Origin: Pelodera strongyloides
Taxonomy: Eukaryota; Nematoda; Chromadorea; Rhabditida; Rhabditidae
Direction: 5' to 3'
DNA: 64,000 bases
NCBI GenBank assembly: GCA_036852015.1
Contig: JAANDG010000390.1
Location: 62,001 to 126,000 of the forward strand
Under the pieces are notes generated by a model that was given only the letters and a program-made list of their open reading frames with translations, was not told the DNA's origin and searched no databases. The translations under genes were made by a program, and so were the position numbers. This document shows positions 38,801 through 49,412 of this stretch, piece after piece; the first letter of the stretch is position 1; the number at the start of each line of letters is the position of its first letter.

Positions 38801-41800
38801 AAAACGAAACTCCAAGTAATTACGAAAGCAAACCAACGAAACCAATAATACACCAGAATTTAACTCGATCAAATTCAATTATTAGTAGGTCCCTTATTAG
38901 TATGTATGTGTCGTAAGGCACTTCATCTTAGGGTAACCATTTGGTTTTTGTTATGTACTGTTTGTATTATTGTTCATGTTCTTATTTGTGTTGCACTACC
39001 AATAAATTATTATTGTTAAATGTAGGGTTACTGTGAGGGTTTATTACTCCCTCCTTTAATCTCCAACTCTATACAAAGTACAAACCTGCTTGAAAGTGTC
39101 CATCTCGGTTCCCGGTCCCAATTTCTTTTTCCACTTATCCGCCTTCTCATCGTACTCCTTCTAAAACAATAACAGCGTTCAGTACATCAAACAAACCCAC
39201 AAACTATAAAAACGTTTGCTGATAAAGGCAAGCATAGAGGTTTTCGTTTACGACCAGAATCAATGGAATGGAAATGTGATTAGACGTAAAAAAAATTCAC
39301 ATAAATATAAACAATACTCCACCTGGACAATCTTATTCTCGTTGAAGGCAACAATCGACGTTGGCCTCATGTACACGGGTTTCCAGACGTCCGTTTTTCC
39401 ATGCACAAGATATCGCTCGAAGGGGAAAGAGCGGAACGGGTTGATCTCCTAGAAGTTCATATAATAATCAATAATAAGTACCAACTAATTAACTAATACA
39501 ATTTACAATATAAGCTTCCGTTACTGCCTCATACGTACTTACGTACGATCCCCTCTCATATGTACATATGTAGCACATCAGAAAGAAAGAAAAGTCAATG
39601 CAACTTCAGAAAAAAAGCTTACAAACACAAAATACCAACCCTGATTGCCGAAAGGACGTGGGTATACGCTTCAAGGAATGCAGGCGATTCAACCAATGTG
39701 TACGGCTTCGAGCCGTCGATGTCTGACTTGGCCCTGTTGTTCTGTGTACAATCCTCGTCCAGAAATCTCACCTCCACTGTTCCTTGCATCTAAAAAATAA
39801 TGACGGTTATATCGTGTTGTAGCCAATACATATTAAAAAAGCGCTATTTTCGCTGTGTGCCCATATAGCATGATAATGACATACATCTTCGTTGCTGAAA
39901 AGGAATATTGAGAAGGAAATTGAAAATGGAAAACGCTAAGAAATCGTAGAAAACTGTTTCAGCCATGTTGTTGAAGAAAATGTAAGTGAGAAACTAAAAC
40001 TCCCCGGGAGAAAATTAGAAACAAAAAAAAGGATATATATAATAAACATACCACATTAGAATCGACGACGATTCCAAGAAAATACTGATTTTGGAATTTA
40101 TCCGAAGAGATCGCGATCATCGAGCCAAAGCGGAGTCGTGAATCGGAGGGCAAGATCAAATTTCTCTGAAACGAAAGGGGAATTACAACTCAATTTCCAA
40201 GTACAAACTACAGACAGCAAAAAAAAATACATTTACGCTCCATGATTGCAAGTACCTCCACTAATAAAAAACCACTCTTTCCTCCTCAAGAAAAGGTTCA
40301 AAGGGGTCAACTCGAACTCGGTCAACGAGTCAACATTAAAATGTTACCTTGACATAGTTGGTTTTGGACCAGGGAATTAACCAAAGCTTGAATAACCAAT
40401 ATGACCACCCATACGGCCTTATAAACGGCATACGCTTTAAACTTTTAACCTAATTAGATCGGCCTATTGATTACAAAAAAAGCAACTCTAACTAACCGGA
40501 TAAGACAGAATTCTTTTGACATCGCCATCTTTCACTTGGGCACACCCAACTTTCACATTGTCCATTATGAACAGGTCCGATGCACGGAATTCAGCAGCTG
40601 AATATTCTCACGGTAAGAATAACCAATCGACGTTAAAGTTTAACCATAGTCGAGGAAAAACGTCAAAAAAATGTAATAACAATCCAGGTTTCTAAACAAA
40701 CCAACACAGAGTTTAGCATCCACCACAACTTACCGCCCTGTTTCCAAAGACAGAGGCCGTCACGAAGTGGGGACACCAGATCCTCTCTAAAACATGAATT
40801 TACATGGCACGTATCTTGCAACTTGAATTTTCATGGTACGTATCTTGTAACTTGAATTTACAATTTACATGGTGGTACGTATCTACCAGCTTATCGCAAG
40901 GGAAACACACTCTATCCGTCTACTTTGTAAATCGCATACAAAAAATGTACCTGAACAATCGAAAGACCACATCGAAGTAGTGTTCACTGTCTGTATAGGC
41001 TCCAGGCACCACAGAACGTCGTATATAGGGTCGAGCTACAATCGTAAACATAAGAAACTCAACACTGAAGAAACTACCGTGTCACATCCCAACACCTGAT
41101 CTATATTGTTTTTCGTCGTACCGCATTGCTCGAACCAGCGACCGGTGGCGTGGAGCAAGGCGCTTGCCATTGAGCCACCCCCCCCCCCTCCTTCCTACTA
41201 CATTCCTTACCAGAAACAAAGGTCAGTTTGTAAGTTTCCATTTTTATAAATCTATAAGTTCAGACGTTGAAAAAATCAAAAAGCTATACCCACCAGGCCG
41301 ATGGAGATCACTCTTGACAACGGTCACTGGCAGTTGTCGGAAATCGCACGGCGGTGCAACATTCTCACTGTGAGCCCAAATTGGTTCGACTATTTCCTTA
41401 AAAAAGATTTCCTTGAAAAAGAAAGGTTAAACACGTTAGATGTTAGATCATGCGTAGTGCGGTAGATCGTCGTGTTTCATCGCTACCGCACACATAAATA
41501 ATACGAAGACATGAAATAAATTCAAAAATATCACCGAGACATCAACAAATGAAATGACGATAAAAAAGCAGCCCTCTATTTTTCTTATAAATAACAAACA
41601 ACAAAAACAAACCTCCTTTAGTGTGCCCGCTTGGCCTCCAGCATCGACACGAAAGTCCTGAAAAGGGTTAAAATAAAATAAAATAAAAACATTTTATAAT
41701 TGCCAGAATGGCGTCCAAGGTCCAAGTGCACTAATTTAACAAAAGGGTCACAATTAAGTCCTTATGTCATATGCTGATCAACTTATAAGTATCTTTGTAT

Positions 41801-44800
41801 CTCACCTTATGAGCGTGACCAGCAGGGACGTCAGGCAGGTTATCTAAACGAGAAATTGAATACTGGGGCATGCTGCAAGTCTTAGAACTCCAACCCTTTC
41901 CATTTCACTTTCAAATTACTAAAGCAAAAACCACAACAAGACTGCATATCAACAATAAGAGCTATAAATATCCAGGGCTCTAAGATGAAGAATTATCCAC
42001 CCACACTTACCTAAACGCTGTGGTACTTCCCGATCACGTCCGTGCTGAAATAAAGTTGATTTTTTAAAAAGTATAAAAAGAGTTAATAAGAACAGGATTC
42101 AACGTACATCTTACACTAAAACTAAAAACATACATATAAACCAATACCCCAAAGCATATACGTATGGTTTCTCCAGGTAACACTAAAGGCATCAGCGTAT
42201 ATATATATTACAATAAAACTAAAAGCATACCTATAAACCAATACCACAACGCTTTATCCAAGGCCCAATGTAACAATAAAATAAACACTCACTCTAACGA
42301 CAAACATAACATCATCGAAGAGATCAGCATCGATTACATCTTTCACTTCGCGTGGGAGAACCTTGAGCACATCTTCGAATACGTTGAAGGCGATCATCTA
42401 TAAAATGAGCTACACAATGGTGAGAGTGAGGGATGCCTGAACTGAGTGAGGCCATATTCATCACTCCGATTCCCTCGGGGAAATATTCCCTGGGGATGGA
42501 AAATAGCACTCTAAAGTGAGACGCGCAGAGAAAAAGACGGGGAATTCCCCCAAGGGGAAGTGAGTGGTAAATATGGCCTCTGATTGCTGAACAAAACTTG
42601 CATCCGTATCTGAATGCCAACAACTCTTCTGATTCGTCATCGTCAACTATCCACACACAAATAAAATTTACGTAGGAACAAAGATTATTAATCAAATTAT
42701 GAAAGACGACGTTGAAAAGAAACAAAACATTAAAAAACTCACGGCAGGTTCACAAATCATACGCAGTCGGGAGAGAACCTCAAAGAACTGAAGCACAATC
42801 ATGACGGCGTGTGAAATATCAGCCGGCATCCAATCGCTCTCGGGTGCCCAATCAGAGACCACACGTCCCAGTTGCATCACGGTGGTGTGGAGAAAACTGA
42901 AACACCAAAGGGCTGATTACCGAAATCTCTAACAGTACACATGATACATATACACTATCGTTTACTGTACTCCTGATAGAACAGTGTGAACAATACGGGC
43001 CAGGCACCTCTGCACCTAACTCCAAAACAAATTCGGTCACTAAACTAAGCCGAACGGACCATTTTGCTGATTTCGCATGGGCTTTCTGAACTGAACCAAC
43101 ATCATATTCTCGCGGATTATGAAACTATATCCAGAGGACCACTCAAAACTAATGATCATAATACAACCTTATTAGTGGAACCCTAAGAAGTAATATAAGA
43201 CAAACCGTGAGTGAACCGCAGCTTCACTTAGTAATCTATCGATGAAAGTCTGCTGATCGCCTCTTGTCACTCGTCCACAAAGAGTGATCAGATTTGTAAG
43301 TAGTACATTCCCGTCCAACAATTCAAACGGCTCATCAAGTCGTCGTGAGAGCGCTTCACACACGATTAGCGAAGGCTGAAATTAAGAATGTGCAGGAAAA
43401 CCTCGTGTTATACAACTGTTTCATAAAGTACTCTTAGTATATAATTCTGCTCAAGGCGCACACCCATACCGGCCAAAAAGGAAAACGAAGATAGGACACT
43501 GACCGGCAATTTTGCACTACGACTAGTTACATGGTATCAGGCTATAAATATATGCGTAAAATTACGCATCAACCATCTCCGGATTGGCTTTGACCATCTC
43601 CGGAGTCAAATACAAATATATAGATTTGGGTGAAACGTATCCGTGATAATTTACGGTTCGACTCTCAACTAAGCGACCATCTCCGAAATTACGCATGGAA
43701 ATTATAGCCTGCATGGTATAAAAACGAAGACTCCATCCACCCACCATATCAGACTGCTCCAAGTTATGTTGCATCATCTCCCTCAATGCGTCTTTGACCT
43801 CTTGCTCAGAAACGATAGCCGCCGTTGAAGGTTGATGATCAGGAGGTGTATACGGTGGAGTCGGAGGATCACTTTCATACTCAGGAGATGGAGGCTTACG
43901 AGCAAGACCTGGAGGCTCATGCTCACGCCGATAACTAGGAGACGGATCTCGAGGATGATCATACTGCGAACCGAGCCCGGGTGGTGGTCGCACCGAAGGC
44001 CAATCATCGTCGCGCTCCTCATTAGAAACTTGGCCACCATTTGTGCGCAAGGCTCTGACTGGGTGGTAATTTGTTGACGTGCCAGCTCCCGTCTGAAAAC
44101 AAAACAATTAAAATACCATTTGCATATAATATTAAGGGAAGAACGACAATTATTCAGCCGTCGTCCGCGTTCAAAGACATCAATACCGCTTTAAAACTAC
44201 ATTGTACGTGGCATGCTAAAAAAAGCAGTTGGGCAGTTCCAGTACCTGCTTCTTGCTTCATATATAATGGGCGATGGAAACTAACATGGCGGATTCATTT
44301 CCTATGAAGTAAAAAAGGGACAATCTTCCGTAAACTCACGTAATCTGCAGTTCTAGAAAGCGTACTCCGACGTAGATCAACGTTACGGTCAGAGTCCGTG
44401 TCTGAAGATTCACTGTCCACAAGTTCCAACATATCATCACACCCTTCTGAAGCTAACGAACTAATGTATTCATCAGCATTATCCACAACCCCACGAGCAC
44501 CGTCGTCTAAACAAGGCGTATTTCATTTTAAGAATATCTAAGAGTATATGCAAAAACTAGGTCCATTACTATTACCTCATTGGACAAGGGTTGACTGATT
44601 AGCTAAACCAGTCCCAAGTCCCTAAACAAACGAAAACTTCTCACATTTAGATGCACGTAAAATCACGCAGGTTCAGAGGCCTGTTTCACCAACATTTCCA
44701 TGCGAAGTAAACAATCAATAATTGTCTGTTTCTCCGCCTTTCACGCGCTATTTCACTGCGCACGGAAGTTCCGTGCCACACGGAAATGTTGGTGAAACCG

Positions 44801-47800
44801 GACTTCGGTGAAAAATCTACAAATGCTAACGACGCCAGAATCCAACCGAAGGAACGTTTCTAACTAACAAACTAACCGCAGCTCACAAATTCAGATTCAG
44901 TGAGATCAGAGCCTCTCGGGTCGTCATCCAGTCGGAGTCTGCCCAGGGCGGTCAGGCCATGTGACGACGATGAAGTAGTGGAAGAGTCATCCTTAGTCAT
45001 TCTGAAATAGGAGAAGCACTCCAACCAACCCCACCAGTAACGGACATTCATAGTATAGTAGGCCCCTGTCGACCTTTTTGGACTTCAATGACCCGATTGA
45101 TAATGGAGTTTCCAAGTATGCTGACAATTAACCGTATCTTGGAACTACACGAGAATACTGTAATTTTTCATATTAAATATGCAGATTTCGTGCAGAAATC
45201 AGAAATACGACAGTATTGACAGAAATACACCGAATTTTTGGGATACTTGGAAACCCCAGTAAATGCTGAATCCAGAATCTCTGTAATCTCACAAAATAAT
45301 TAACAAAAAAAGTTGCGTACATTCTATTCATTGAGAGCTCCTGAACGGTATGATCATGTTTCCGAACGACGTCTGCAAACTCGACGCACCAATCTCTGAA
45401 AACAGAATACGTATACGTGGAATACAAAAACTAGGTAATGGAAACGAAAACCGCGTATTGGGATAAAAACATCGGTTAGCCTAGCTTTAGCTGTTTTGCA
45501 TAACTTCCTTGAACTGAATATCAAATATTCGGCAGAAATGCTAAGAAAAACGATTAGAGCTCCTTAGCTTAGCCACACACCTCCCCGACCACAAATTGTT
45601 CTTAAAGCGAAATACCGGCCGGTTTTTGAAACACTTTGCGTACACCTGCTTTCTTATGCAGCATATGCAAATGAGCAAAAATTTGAATAAAATCTAGACC
45701 CCAATTAGACCCCACGTTGCATAAATGCAAAGAAAAGCAAGTAGTTGAGACACGTTTCAAAAACCGGCCGGTATTTCGCTTTAACTATACTTTTTGACAC
45801 TGCAATGCGCATTATATCCCCGTCAAGGAAACAAGGCGGTGATATGCTCTCTATTCGAAATAAGTACCTTAGTGGGTCGTAGCAGCAGTTAGTATACATT
45901 TCCTCCAGTTCAAAACCGTTCACCAAGAACATGCAGCACAGTCTACCGAACTGATGTTGCAATTGGGCAAATAGTTGTCCTGATTCTGAAAATGGTACTA
46001 CGGTACAATGTGAGAGTGAGATTATGGAAATGCGATCGTGTTTCGACGTAAAATAGCTTGAAACCACAACAGAAATTGATATTGGGGCACAAAGTGGGTA
46101 TAAGGGGTCAGGCCGCGCGCGGCGGGATTTCGCCGCGGCCCCGCCCCTTTTAAAGAAATCCAGGCCCACGCACTGGAAAACGAAACTATTGCCTAAACCA
46201 CAAGAAAACAGTCTTTGGCCAGTCACCAAATGGTTTTTACTAAAAAAAAATCTGATGACTGGTTCGTGACCAGTTGATGGCGGTTTTCGATGAAATTTGG
46301 CCACCAAGAGGTCACCAAATGGGCTGGGCCACAAAAAACAGTGAACCGTCACCAAATAGGTTGATTAATTTCCTATGCCGTGGCCCGAGGCTTTCCTTTC
46401 CTTTCCTCACTCTCTCACAAACAAATATGGGAAACTCAATAGAACGAGTACTGGATCTGGATCTTTTTGGGTTTCCCTCCTTGCTTACAATTCGTAAGCT
46501 ATGTTGTGCTCGTAACTGTGCAAAAATTTTGGTAAAGGGGCGGGGCCGCGGCGAAATCTCGCCACTCCGCCGCGCGCGGTGAAAATGACCCCCTATACCC
46601 ACTTTGTGCCGATATTGGTAAACTGCTTGAAAACGAATACTGATTGCACTGACTGTTGACAGTTGAAGCGGTATGCATGACACGTGTTTTGTGAAGCGTG
46701 TGCAGGACAGCTAGACAGCTTCCTTCTTCCCATCATTCCCATGCAATATATACATACATACGAATTCTGTACGGCACGTACCACTTTAAGCATGAATATT
46801 TTAAAAGCAAATGAGCACGTACCGCAATCTTCAATGTAGATAAGAATAGGAAGGTGAGTGGAAGAACAAGCACTCAATGACTCCTCAATTCCTCGGAAAA
46901 GCTGAAAACTATGGTATGATTATTATAGATTCAGGTAAATATAGCAGAACTAGGCTCCCCGTTTCATCAACCGAATCAACTAAAACCCGCCAATAAGCTG
47001 GTATGGTAAAGCAGATTTTTTTCGCTAGAGTTGTCCAGCTACCAATTTTCACACCTCGTGGGGGTGCGACAGCGACTGCATCACCAAGCGGCATAGGACA
47101 TCGACATCATTTGCAACAATAACTAAGAAATCCATCAAAATTGTTAGCTGCAAAGGACATACCGCATCTTCCTGTGAGACAATAACAGGGCTGACAACGG
47201 TCCTTTGTGGAACGTCCAAATGATTATCGTTGAGAAATCGACACATTACACCGATGAATTCACTAAATTCAAGTCCATTTTAGCAGAGTAAGAAGCAAGA
47301 CATGTTCGCCTAATAATAAGCAGCTATGACAACATGATTATGATTACCGGCTATAGCAAAGAAACAATCAATATGTAAGACAAAAGACCAACACTATGGA
47401 CCCACACCCACCACACGTACTGTTGGTAGCAAATTTGCCAAAAAAAAAAGAATAGAAAACATACGCTATGACATCCCTGTTGCGAAGGCATATTGTCTTC
47501 GTTCCGAATTTTACAAGGAACCACGATCGACCGCCATTGTAAGCCTAAAAAGTAAGCAATTTGTAGTCGGGACCTTTCCGAAAACTGTTGAATGTGTTGA
47601 ATATGTACTCAAGAAGAGAAGTGGGCAATGACAGTTCACCATCTGATGTTTTTCATGCTCGAACTTTTAGAATTCGAAGTTATATAAAGACAAATAAAGG
47701 TAGCAAAACATTCACGTACCCTTACGGCAGATGAATCATCGTTGAGAGACCTCCAATTATTACTCCGTCCATTTAAGAACCCGTCCGACATATGTGATAT

Positions 47801-49398
47801 CGGACCAATACCTGCAAGCAGCAATATTAGGGGCTGATACAGAGCAAGAGTGCCTGACGGGTCAGACCGTACCCTGCGTGCGTGCGCGCAGGGCGTTCGT
47901 TGCGGGACCCAACACGGCGACTTTATACGCGATTTGATGGAGAATTATTATTTTTTTCGCAAAACTATTTATTTTTTTATTTAATATGATTTGATCATCG
48001 TTCTTTTGTCTATTTCTTAATTTCGCATACTTCTTCATTCATAAATTTTTTTCTTACCAGGTTATTTCATATTCTGTTATGTGCATTCCCTCTTTTCAGC
48101 AATTACTATGCTCAACAACTTTATACGCTTATATTTGCACGCTCCATGAATAAGTTGGAAAGATAGTAGTATGAGTAAAGTTTCTTGTGAGCTTACGATT
48201 CCAACCACAAAACAAATGCGTTGTGTTAAACGCATTTGTTTTGTGGTTGGAATCGAAAGCTCACAAGAAACTTTACTCATGTATACGCTTACTTCTCATT
48301 CATAAATTGTTTGAAGAATTAGTGCGAATGATGAATAAAATAGCTTAGTTGTGCGTTTACATGGCCAAAAGTTTTCTACAATGCAACAATACGTAGAACG
48401 TATCCACCAATTAAGAAACATATATATTTAATTCCTTATTCAAAACAGGATTCGATATGTCAGCAACAAGAAAAGTGAACAAGATGGTTAATTGATAAAA
48501 AGCTTATATTTAAAGGTTTTGTTATTCACAATCGAACAGATTATATAACATAAAAATAGGCTAGGTGTAAAGTTTGAATTCTGTCACAATTTCGTGTTGT
48601 TTGAATTCTGTACTGTCACAATTTCGATTTGTAAAATGATAAAAGCAATGCTTTGTTTCAGTTCACGTAACAACGACGAGTTTGCCAACGACGTAACAAC
48701 GACACACACCGCCGATAGCGCTGATTGATCACGTCGCATGTCGCATCTGAAAATAAATTTACACATAATATGTTATCTTCTTATGGTTTCTGTCTTCTTC
48801 TTGTTGTCCTTTTAATTCAATAAAGTGTTTTACTACCTGCCAGAGAACCACACTGATGACCCTCTTATTTATTATTATGCGCCCTTTCTCGGTTCTGTGG
48901 ATTAAATAGTTTTTATCCACAGAAGATTTTTTTTCAAGAGCCTTTGGTTTAAAAAAAAAAGATTTTTTGTAATGTGTTACTACATTAATGACGAAGTTTT
49001 CTGTGAAGAAACGAATCAGTAAGATGCGTTGAAAATAGTGATAAAAAAAACAAGTGAAAATGTTTCAATTAAGAAAAAGTTAATAGTTTTTAGTACTGTG
49101 TGCAAAAAAAATAATAATTCTTCAATAAATAGAGTATAAAAGTCGCCGTGTTGGGTCCCGCAACGAACGCCCTGCGCGTACGCACGCAGGGTACGGTCTG
49201 ACCCTTCAGGCACTCTTGCTCTGTAGTAGCCCCTGCAATATTATAAGTTTGTATCACAAAAATAACAATTCCAGTCGTATCGCGCGGCCTCCACAAGCTC
49301 GTCCAACGTTCCGAACTCGGCGGCACTATTTCTTGTCACAGAAAGATCAGGCAGTAATCACAACACCAAACAACGTTCAATAAAAGAGGCCGAGGCAT
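20375..49398 (-). CDS. znfx-1: ZNFX1-type SF1 RNA helicase with NF-X1 zinc fingers, about 65-70 exons
   Basis: ZNFX1 proteins are Upf1-like superfamily 1 helicases with NF-X1 zinc fingers; the worm orthologue acts in germ-granule small-RNA inheritance and the vertebrate protein in antiviral RNA sensing. The stop codon is at 20375-20377 in exon 20375-20472 (protein end FDIPDF). Upstream exons include 20720-20876, 21860-21943, 22194-22245, 22557-22660, 23065-23199 and 23513-23644. Then come the zinc-finger exons (24362-30001), the helicase exons (30491-38306), linker exons (38406-41843) and N-terminal exons (42011-49331). Reading frames join in phase across nearly all introns. A candidate ATG at 49398 (MPRPLLLN) follows a TATTTCAG acceptor, but its join to exon 49267-49331 is out of phase, so the first exon is unsettled. 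Two other joins (38.4 to 38.3 kb and 37.0 to 36.9 kb) need weak donors to stay in frame. Introns carry many fold-back elements, which explains the 29 kb length. Confidence 0.9.
20480..20520. repeat. ATT microsatellite
   Basis: A (TAT)n-type tract lies in the last intron of ZNFX, immediately upstream of the terminal exon acceptor at 20473-20475. Confidence 0.9.
21049..21291. mobile_element. Family C element copy 2
   Basis: TGGGGTTTGCAAGTATGCCC and its inverse TACTTGCAAACCCCA bound the element. It shares TTACCGTATCTTGGCACTAC with the copy at 9696. It lies in a ZNFX intron. Confidence 0.8.
21448..21632. mobile_element. Family A element copy 3
   Basis: TTAAAGCGAAATACTTGCC and CCAGTATTTTGCTTTAA are inverted ends bounded by TTAA. 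The left border is only about 16 bases from the ZNFX exon that ends near 21432. Confidence 0.8.
21981..22006. repeat. TAA microsatellite
   Basis: A short (ATA)n tract followed by AATTTATTTCCAG lies in a ZNFX intron. Confidence 0.8.
22327..22431. repeat. Tandem duplication of about 54 bp
   Basis: Two adjacent units each contain CGTTTTTGCACAATGCACCG and GCTATACCG with few differences. The site is in a ZNFX intron. Confidence 0.85.
22781..22848. repeat. AAT microsatellite
   Basis: (AAT)n with a few C interruptions lies in a ZNFX intron. Confidence 0.9.
23941..24058. mobile_element. Family B element copy 2
   Basis: GAGGCCATATTCACTACT and GTGGTGAATATTGCCTC are the inverted ends. It starts about 30 bases beyond the donor of ZNFX exon 24088-24206. 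Confidence 0.8.
25600..25800. repeat. GGTGCCGAC-rich imperfect repeat
   Basis: Several units of GTGGTGCCGACCCAACTCC on one side face AGTTAGGTCGGCACTTTGGG on the other. It is a probable small fold-back element in a ZNFX intron. Boundaries are approximate. Confidence 0.5.
25972..26109. mobile_element. Family B element copy 3
   Basis: GAGGCCATATTCACCACATC at the left faces AGTGGTGAATATGGCC at the right, where GGCC is duplicated (GGCCATGGCCTC). The central AATATTCCCTGGGGACAG block matches other copies. Confidence 0.8.
26351..26500. mobile_element. Family C element copy 3 (short type)
   Basis: TGGGGTTTCCAAGTATGG and GTATACTTGGAAACCCCAT are inverted ends about 150 bp apart. Copies at 28243 and 45103 have the same length class. 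Confidence 0.8.
27105..27286. mobile_element. Family A element copy 4
   Basis: TTAAAGCTAAATACCGGCCC and ACCGGCCAGTATTTCGTCTT with TTAA at both ends. It lies in a ZNFX intron about 38 bases from the exon ending at 27067. Confidence 0.8.
28243..28401. mobile_element. Family C element copy 4 (short type)
   Basis: TGAGGTTTGCAAGTATAC and ATACTTGCAAACCCCAT are inverted. The inside shares TTCGTGCAGAAATACGGTA with copies 3 and 5. Confidence 0.75.
30369..30406. repeat. CT microsatellite
   Basis: About 18 CT units lie in the ZNFX intron between exons 30491-30570 and 30200-30296. On the coding strand this is an AG tract. Confidence 0.95.
31360..31491. mobile_element. Family B element copy 4
   Basis: GAGGTCATATTCACCACTCC and GTGGTGAATATGGCCTC are the ends. 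It begins about 22 bases upstream of the acceptor of ZNFX exon 31204-31335. Confidence 0.8.
32775..32896. repeat. AAT microsatellite, about 120 bp
   Basis: (AAT)n with occasional TAATATAA interruptions starts about 10 bases beyond the acceptor of ZNFX exon 32674-32762. It ends in GGTTTATTGATTAC, like tails of the other TAA tracts in this window. Confidence 0.95.
33188..33367. mobile_element. Family A element copy 5
   Basis: TTAAGGCGAAATACCGGCCG and GGCCGGTATTTCGCTTTAA are inverted ends. The left border is 8 bases from the acceptor trinucleotide of the ZNFX exon at 33086-33176. Confidence 0.85.
36323..36512. mobile_element. Family A element copy 6
   Basis: TTAAAGCGAAATACTGGCCG and CTGGTATTTCGCTTTAA are inverted ends bounded by TTAA, in a ZNFX intron. 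Confidence 0.85.
37571..37742. mobile_element. Family A element copy 7
   Basis: TTAAAGCGAAATACCGGCCG and its perfect inverse CGGCCGGTATTTCGCTTTAA bound the element. This is the best preserved copy. Confidence 0.9.
40796..40890. repeat. Tandem repeat of about 32 bp
   Basis: Three imperfect units carry ACGTATCTTGCAACTTGAAT or close variants. The site is in a ZNFX intron. Confidence 0.75.
41117..41182 (-). repeat. tRNA-derived SINE-like fragment
   Basis: Read on the minus strand, GGTGGCTCAATGGCAAGCG matches a polymerase III A box and CGCTGGTTCGAGCAAT a B box with normal spacing. The anticodon arm does not pair, so it is not a functional tRNA. A G-rich run of nine precedes it. It lies in a ZNFX intron. 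Confidence 0.5.
42448..42580. mobile_element. Family B element copy 5
   Basis: GAGGCCATATTCATCACTCC and AGTGGTAAATATGGCCTC are inverted ends, with the shared CAGAGAAAAAGACGGGGAAT block inside. It is in the ZNFX intron upstream of exon 42293-42397. Confidence 0.85.
44677..44804. mobile_element. Small fold-back element with AGGCC-TTTCACCAACATTT ends
   Basis: AGGCCTGTTTCACCAACATT pairs with AATGTTGGTGAAACCGG at the right. The terminal motif matches the larger elements at 4803 and 50482. It lies in a ZNFX intron. Confidence 0.7.
45103..45258. mobile_element. Family C element copy 5 (short type)
   Basis: TGGAGTTTCCAAGTATGC and ATACTTGGAAACCCCA are inverted ends; the inside shares CGTGCAGAAAT and CACCGAATTTTTGG with copies 3 and 4. 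Confidence 0.8.
45602..45784. mobile_element. Family A element copy 8
   Basis: TTAAAGCGAAATACCGGCCG and CGGCCGGTATTTCGCTTTAA bound this copy. The inside contains a short direct duplication of TAGACCCCA. Confidence 0.88.
46078..46617. mobile_element. GC-rich terminal inverted repeat element of 540 bp
   Basis: The left GGCACAAAGTGGGTATAAGG with GCCGCGCGCGGCGGGATTTC is mirrored at the right by GAAATCTCGCC ... CCGCCGCGCGCGG and CCTATACCCACTTTGTGCC. Inside is a second hairpin built from GGTCACCAAATGG and its complement. It lies in a ZNFX intron. The 216-codon open frame that crosses it is not a gene. Confidence 0.8.
47829..49234. mobile_element. 1.4 kb DNA element with 8-bp target duplication
   Basis: Termini AGGGGCT and AGCCCCT are followed by about 105 bp of near-identical inverted repeat, including ACAGAGCAAGAGTGCCTGA and GTTGCGGGACCCAACACGG. 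GCAATATT flanks both sides (47821-47828 and 49235-49242). An 8-bp duplication fits hAT, P or Merlin-like elements; no transposase frame is visible, so it is nonautonomous. It sits in the ZNFX intron between exons 49267-49331 and 47720-47811. Confidence 0.9.
48171..48280. repeat. Near-perfect hairpin with 51-52 bp stem
   Basis: The arm ATGAGTAAAGTTTCTTGTGA continuing to AACAAATGCGTT is repeated in inverted form after a six-base loop (GTGTTA), with about one mismatch. It lies inside the 1.4 kb element and could give a dsRNA or miRNA-like precursor when transcribed. Confidence 0.9.
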
Positions 49399-49412
49399 TT
49401 TCACAACTGAAA
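49398..49412 (-). promoter_or_regulatory. Candidate trans-splice acceptor before the ZNFX start codon
   Basis: TATTTCAG (ending at 49407) is followed by eight bases and an ATG at 49398, an arrangement typical of spliced-leader acceptors in nematodes. The link to the next ZNFX exon is not in phase with obvious donors, so the role is unproven. Confidence 0.3.

Larger units (their letters stand above)
42011..49331 (-). other. znfx-1: N-terminal exons of ZNFX: helical region and Ser/Pro-rich linker
   Basis: Exons recovered are 49267-49331, 47720-47811, 47465-47544, 47163-47262, 47055-47122, 46823-46901, 45868-45985, 45321-45395, 44877-45001, 44340-44506, 43566-44092, 43206-43374, 42743-42896, 42293-42397 and 42011-42044. 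The first group encodes mostly amphipathic helices with a Leu-rich pattern, for example VDVLCRLVMQSL and LFRGIEESLSA, in the place where ZNFX1 has an armadillo-like N-terminus. The middle exons are acidic and Ser-rich (DDSSTTSSSSHG, DSESSDTDSD). The 527-bp exon is Pro-rich (PPTPPYTPPDHQP) and then helical again. Assignment to ZNFX1 rests on continuity and phase with the helicase exons, since this part is poorly conserved. Confidence 0.75.

Noticed and set aside
45705..46355. 216-codon minus-strand open frame
   Set aside because: It crosses a family A element, a real ZNFX exon read in the wrong frame and a GC-rich inverted repeat, so it is a composite of unrelated sequence.
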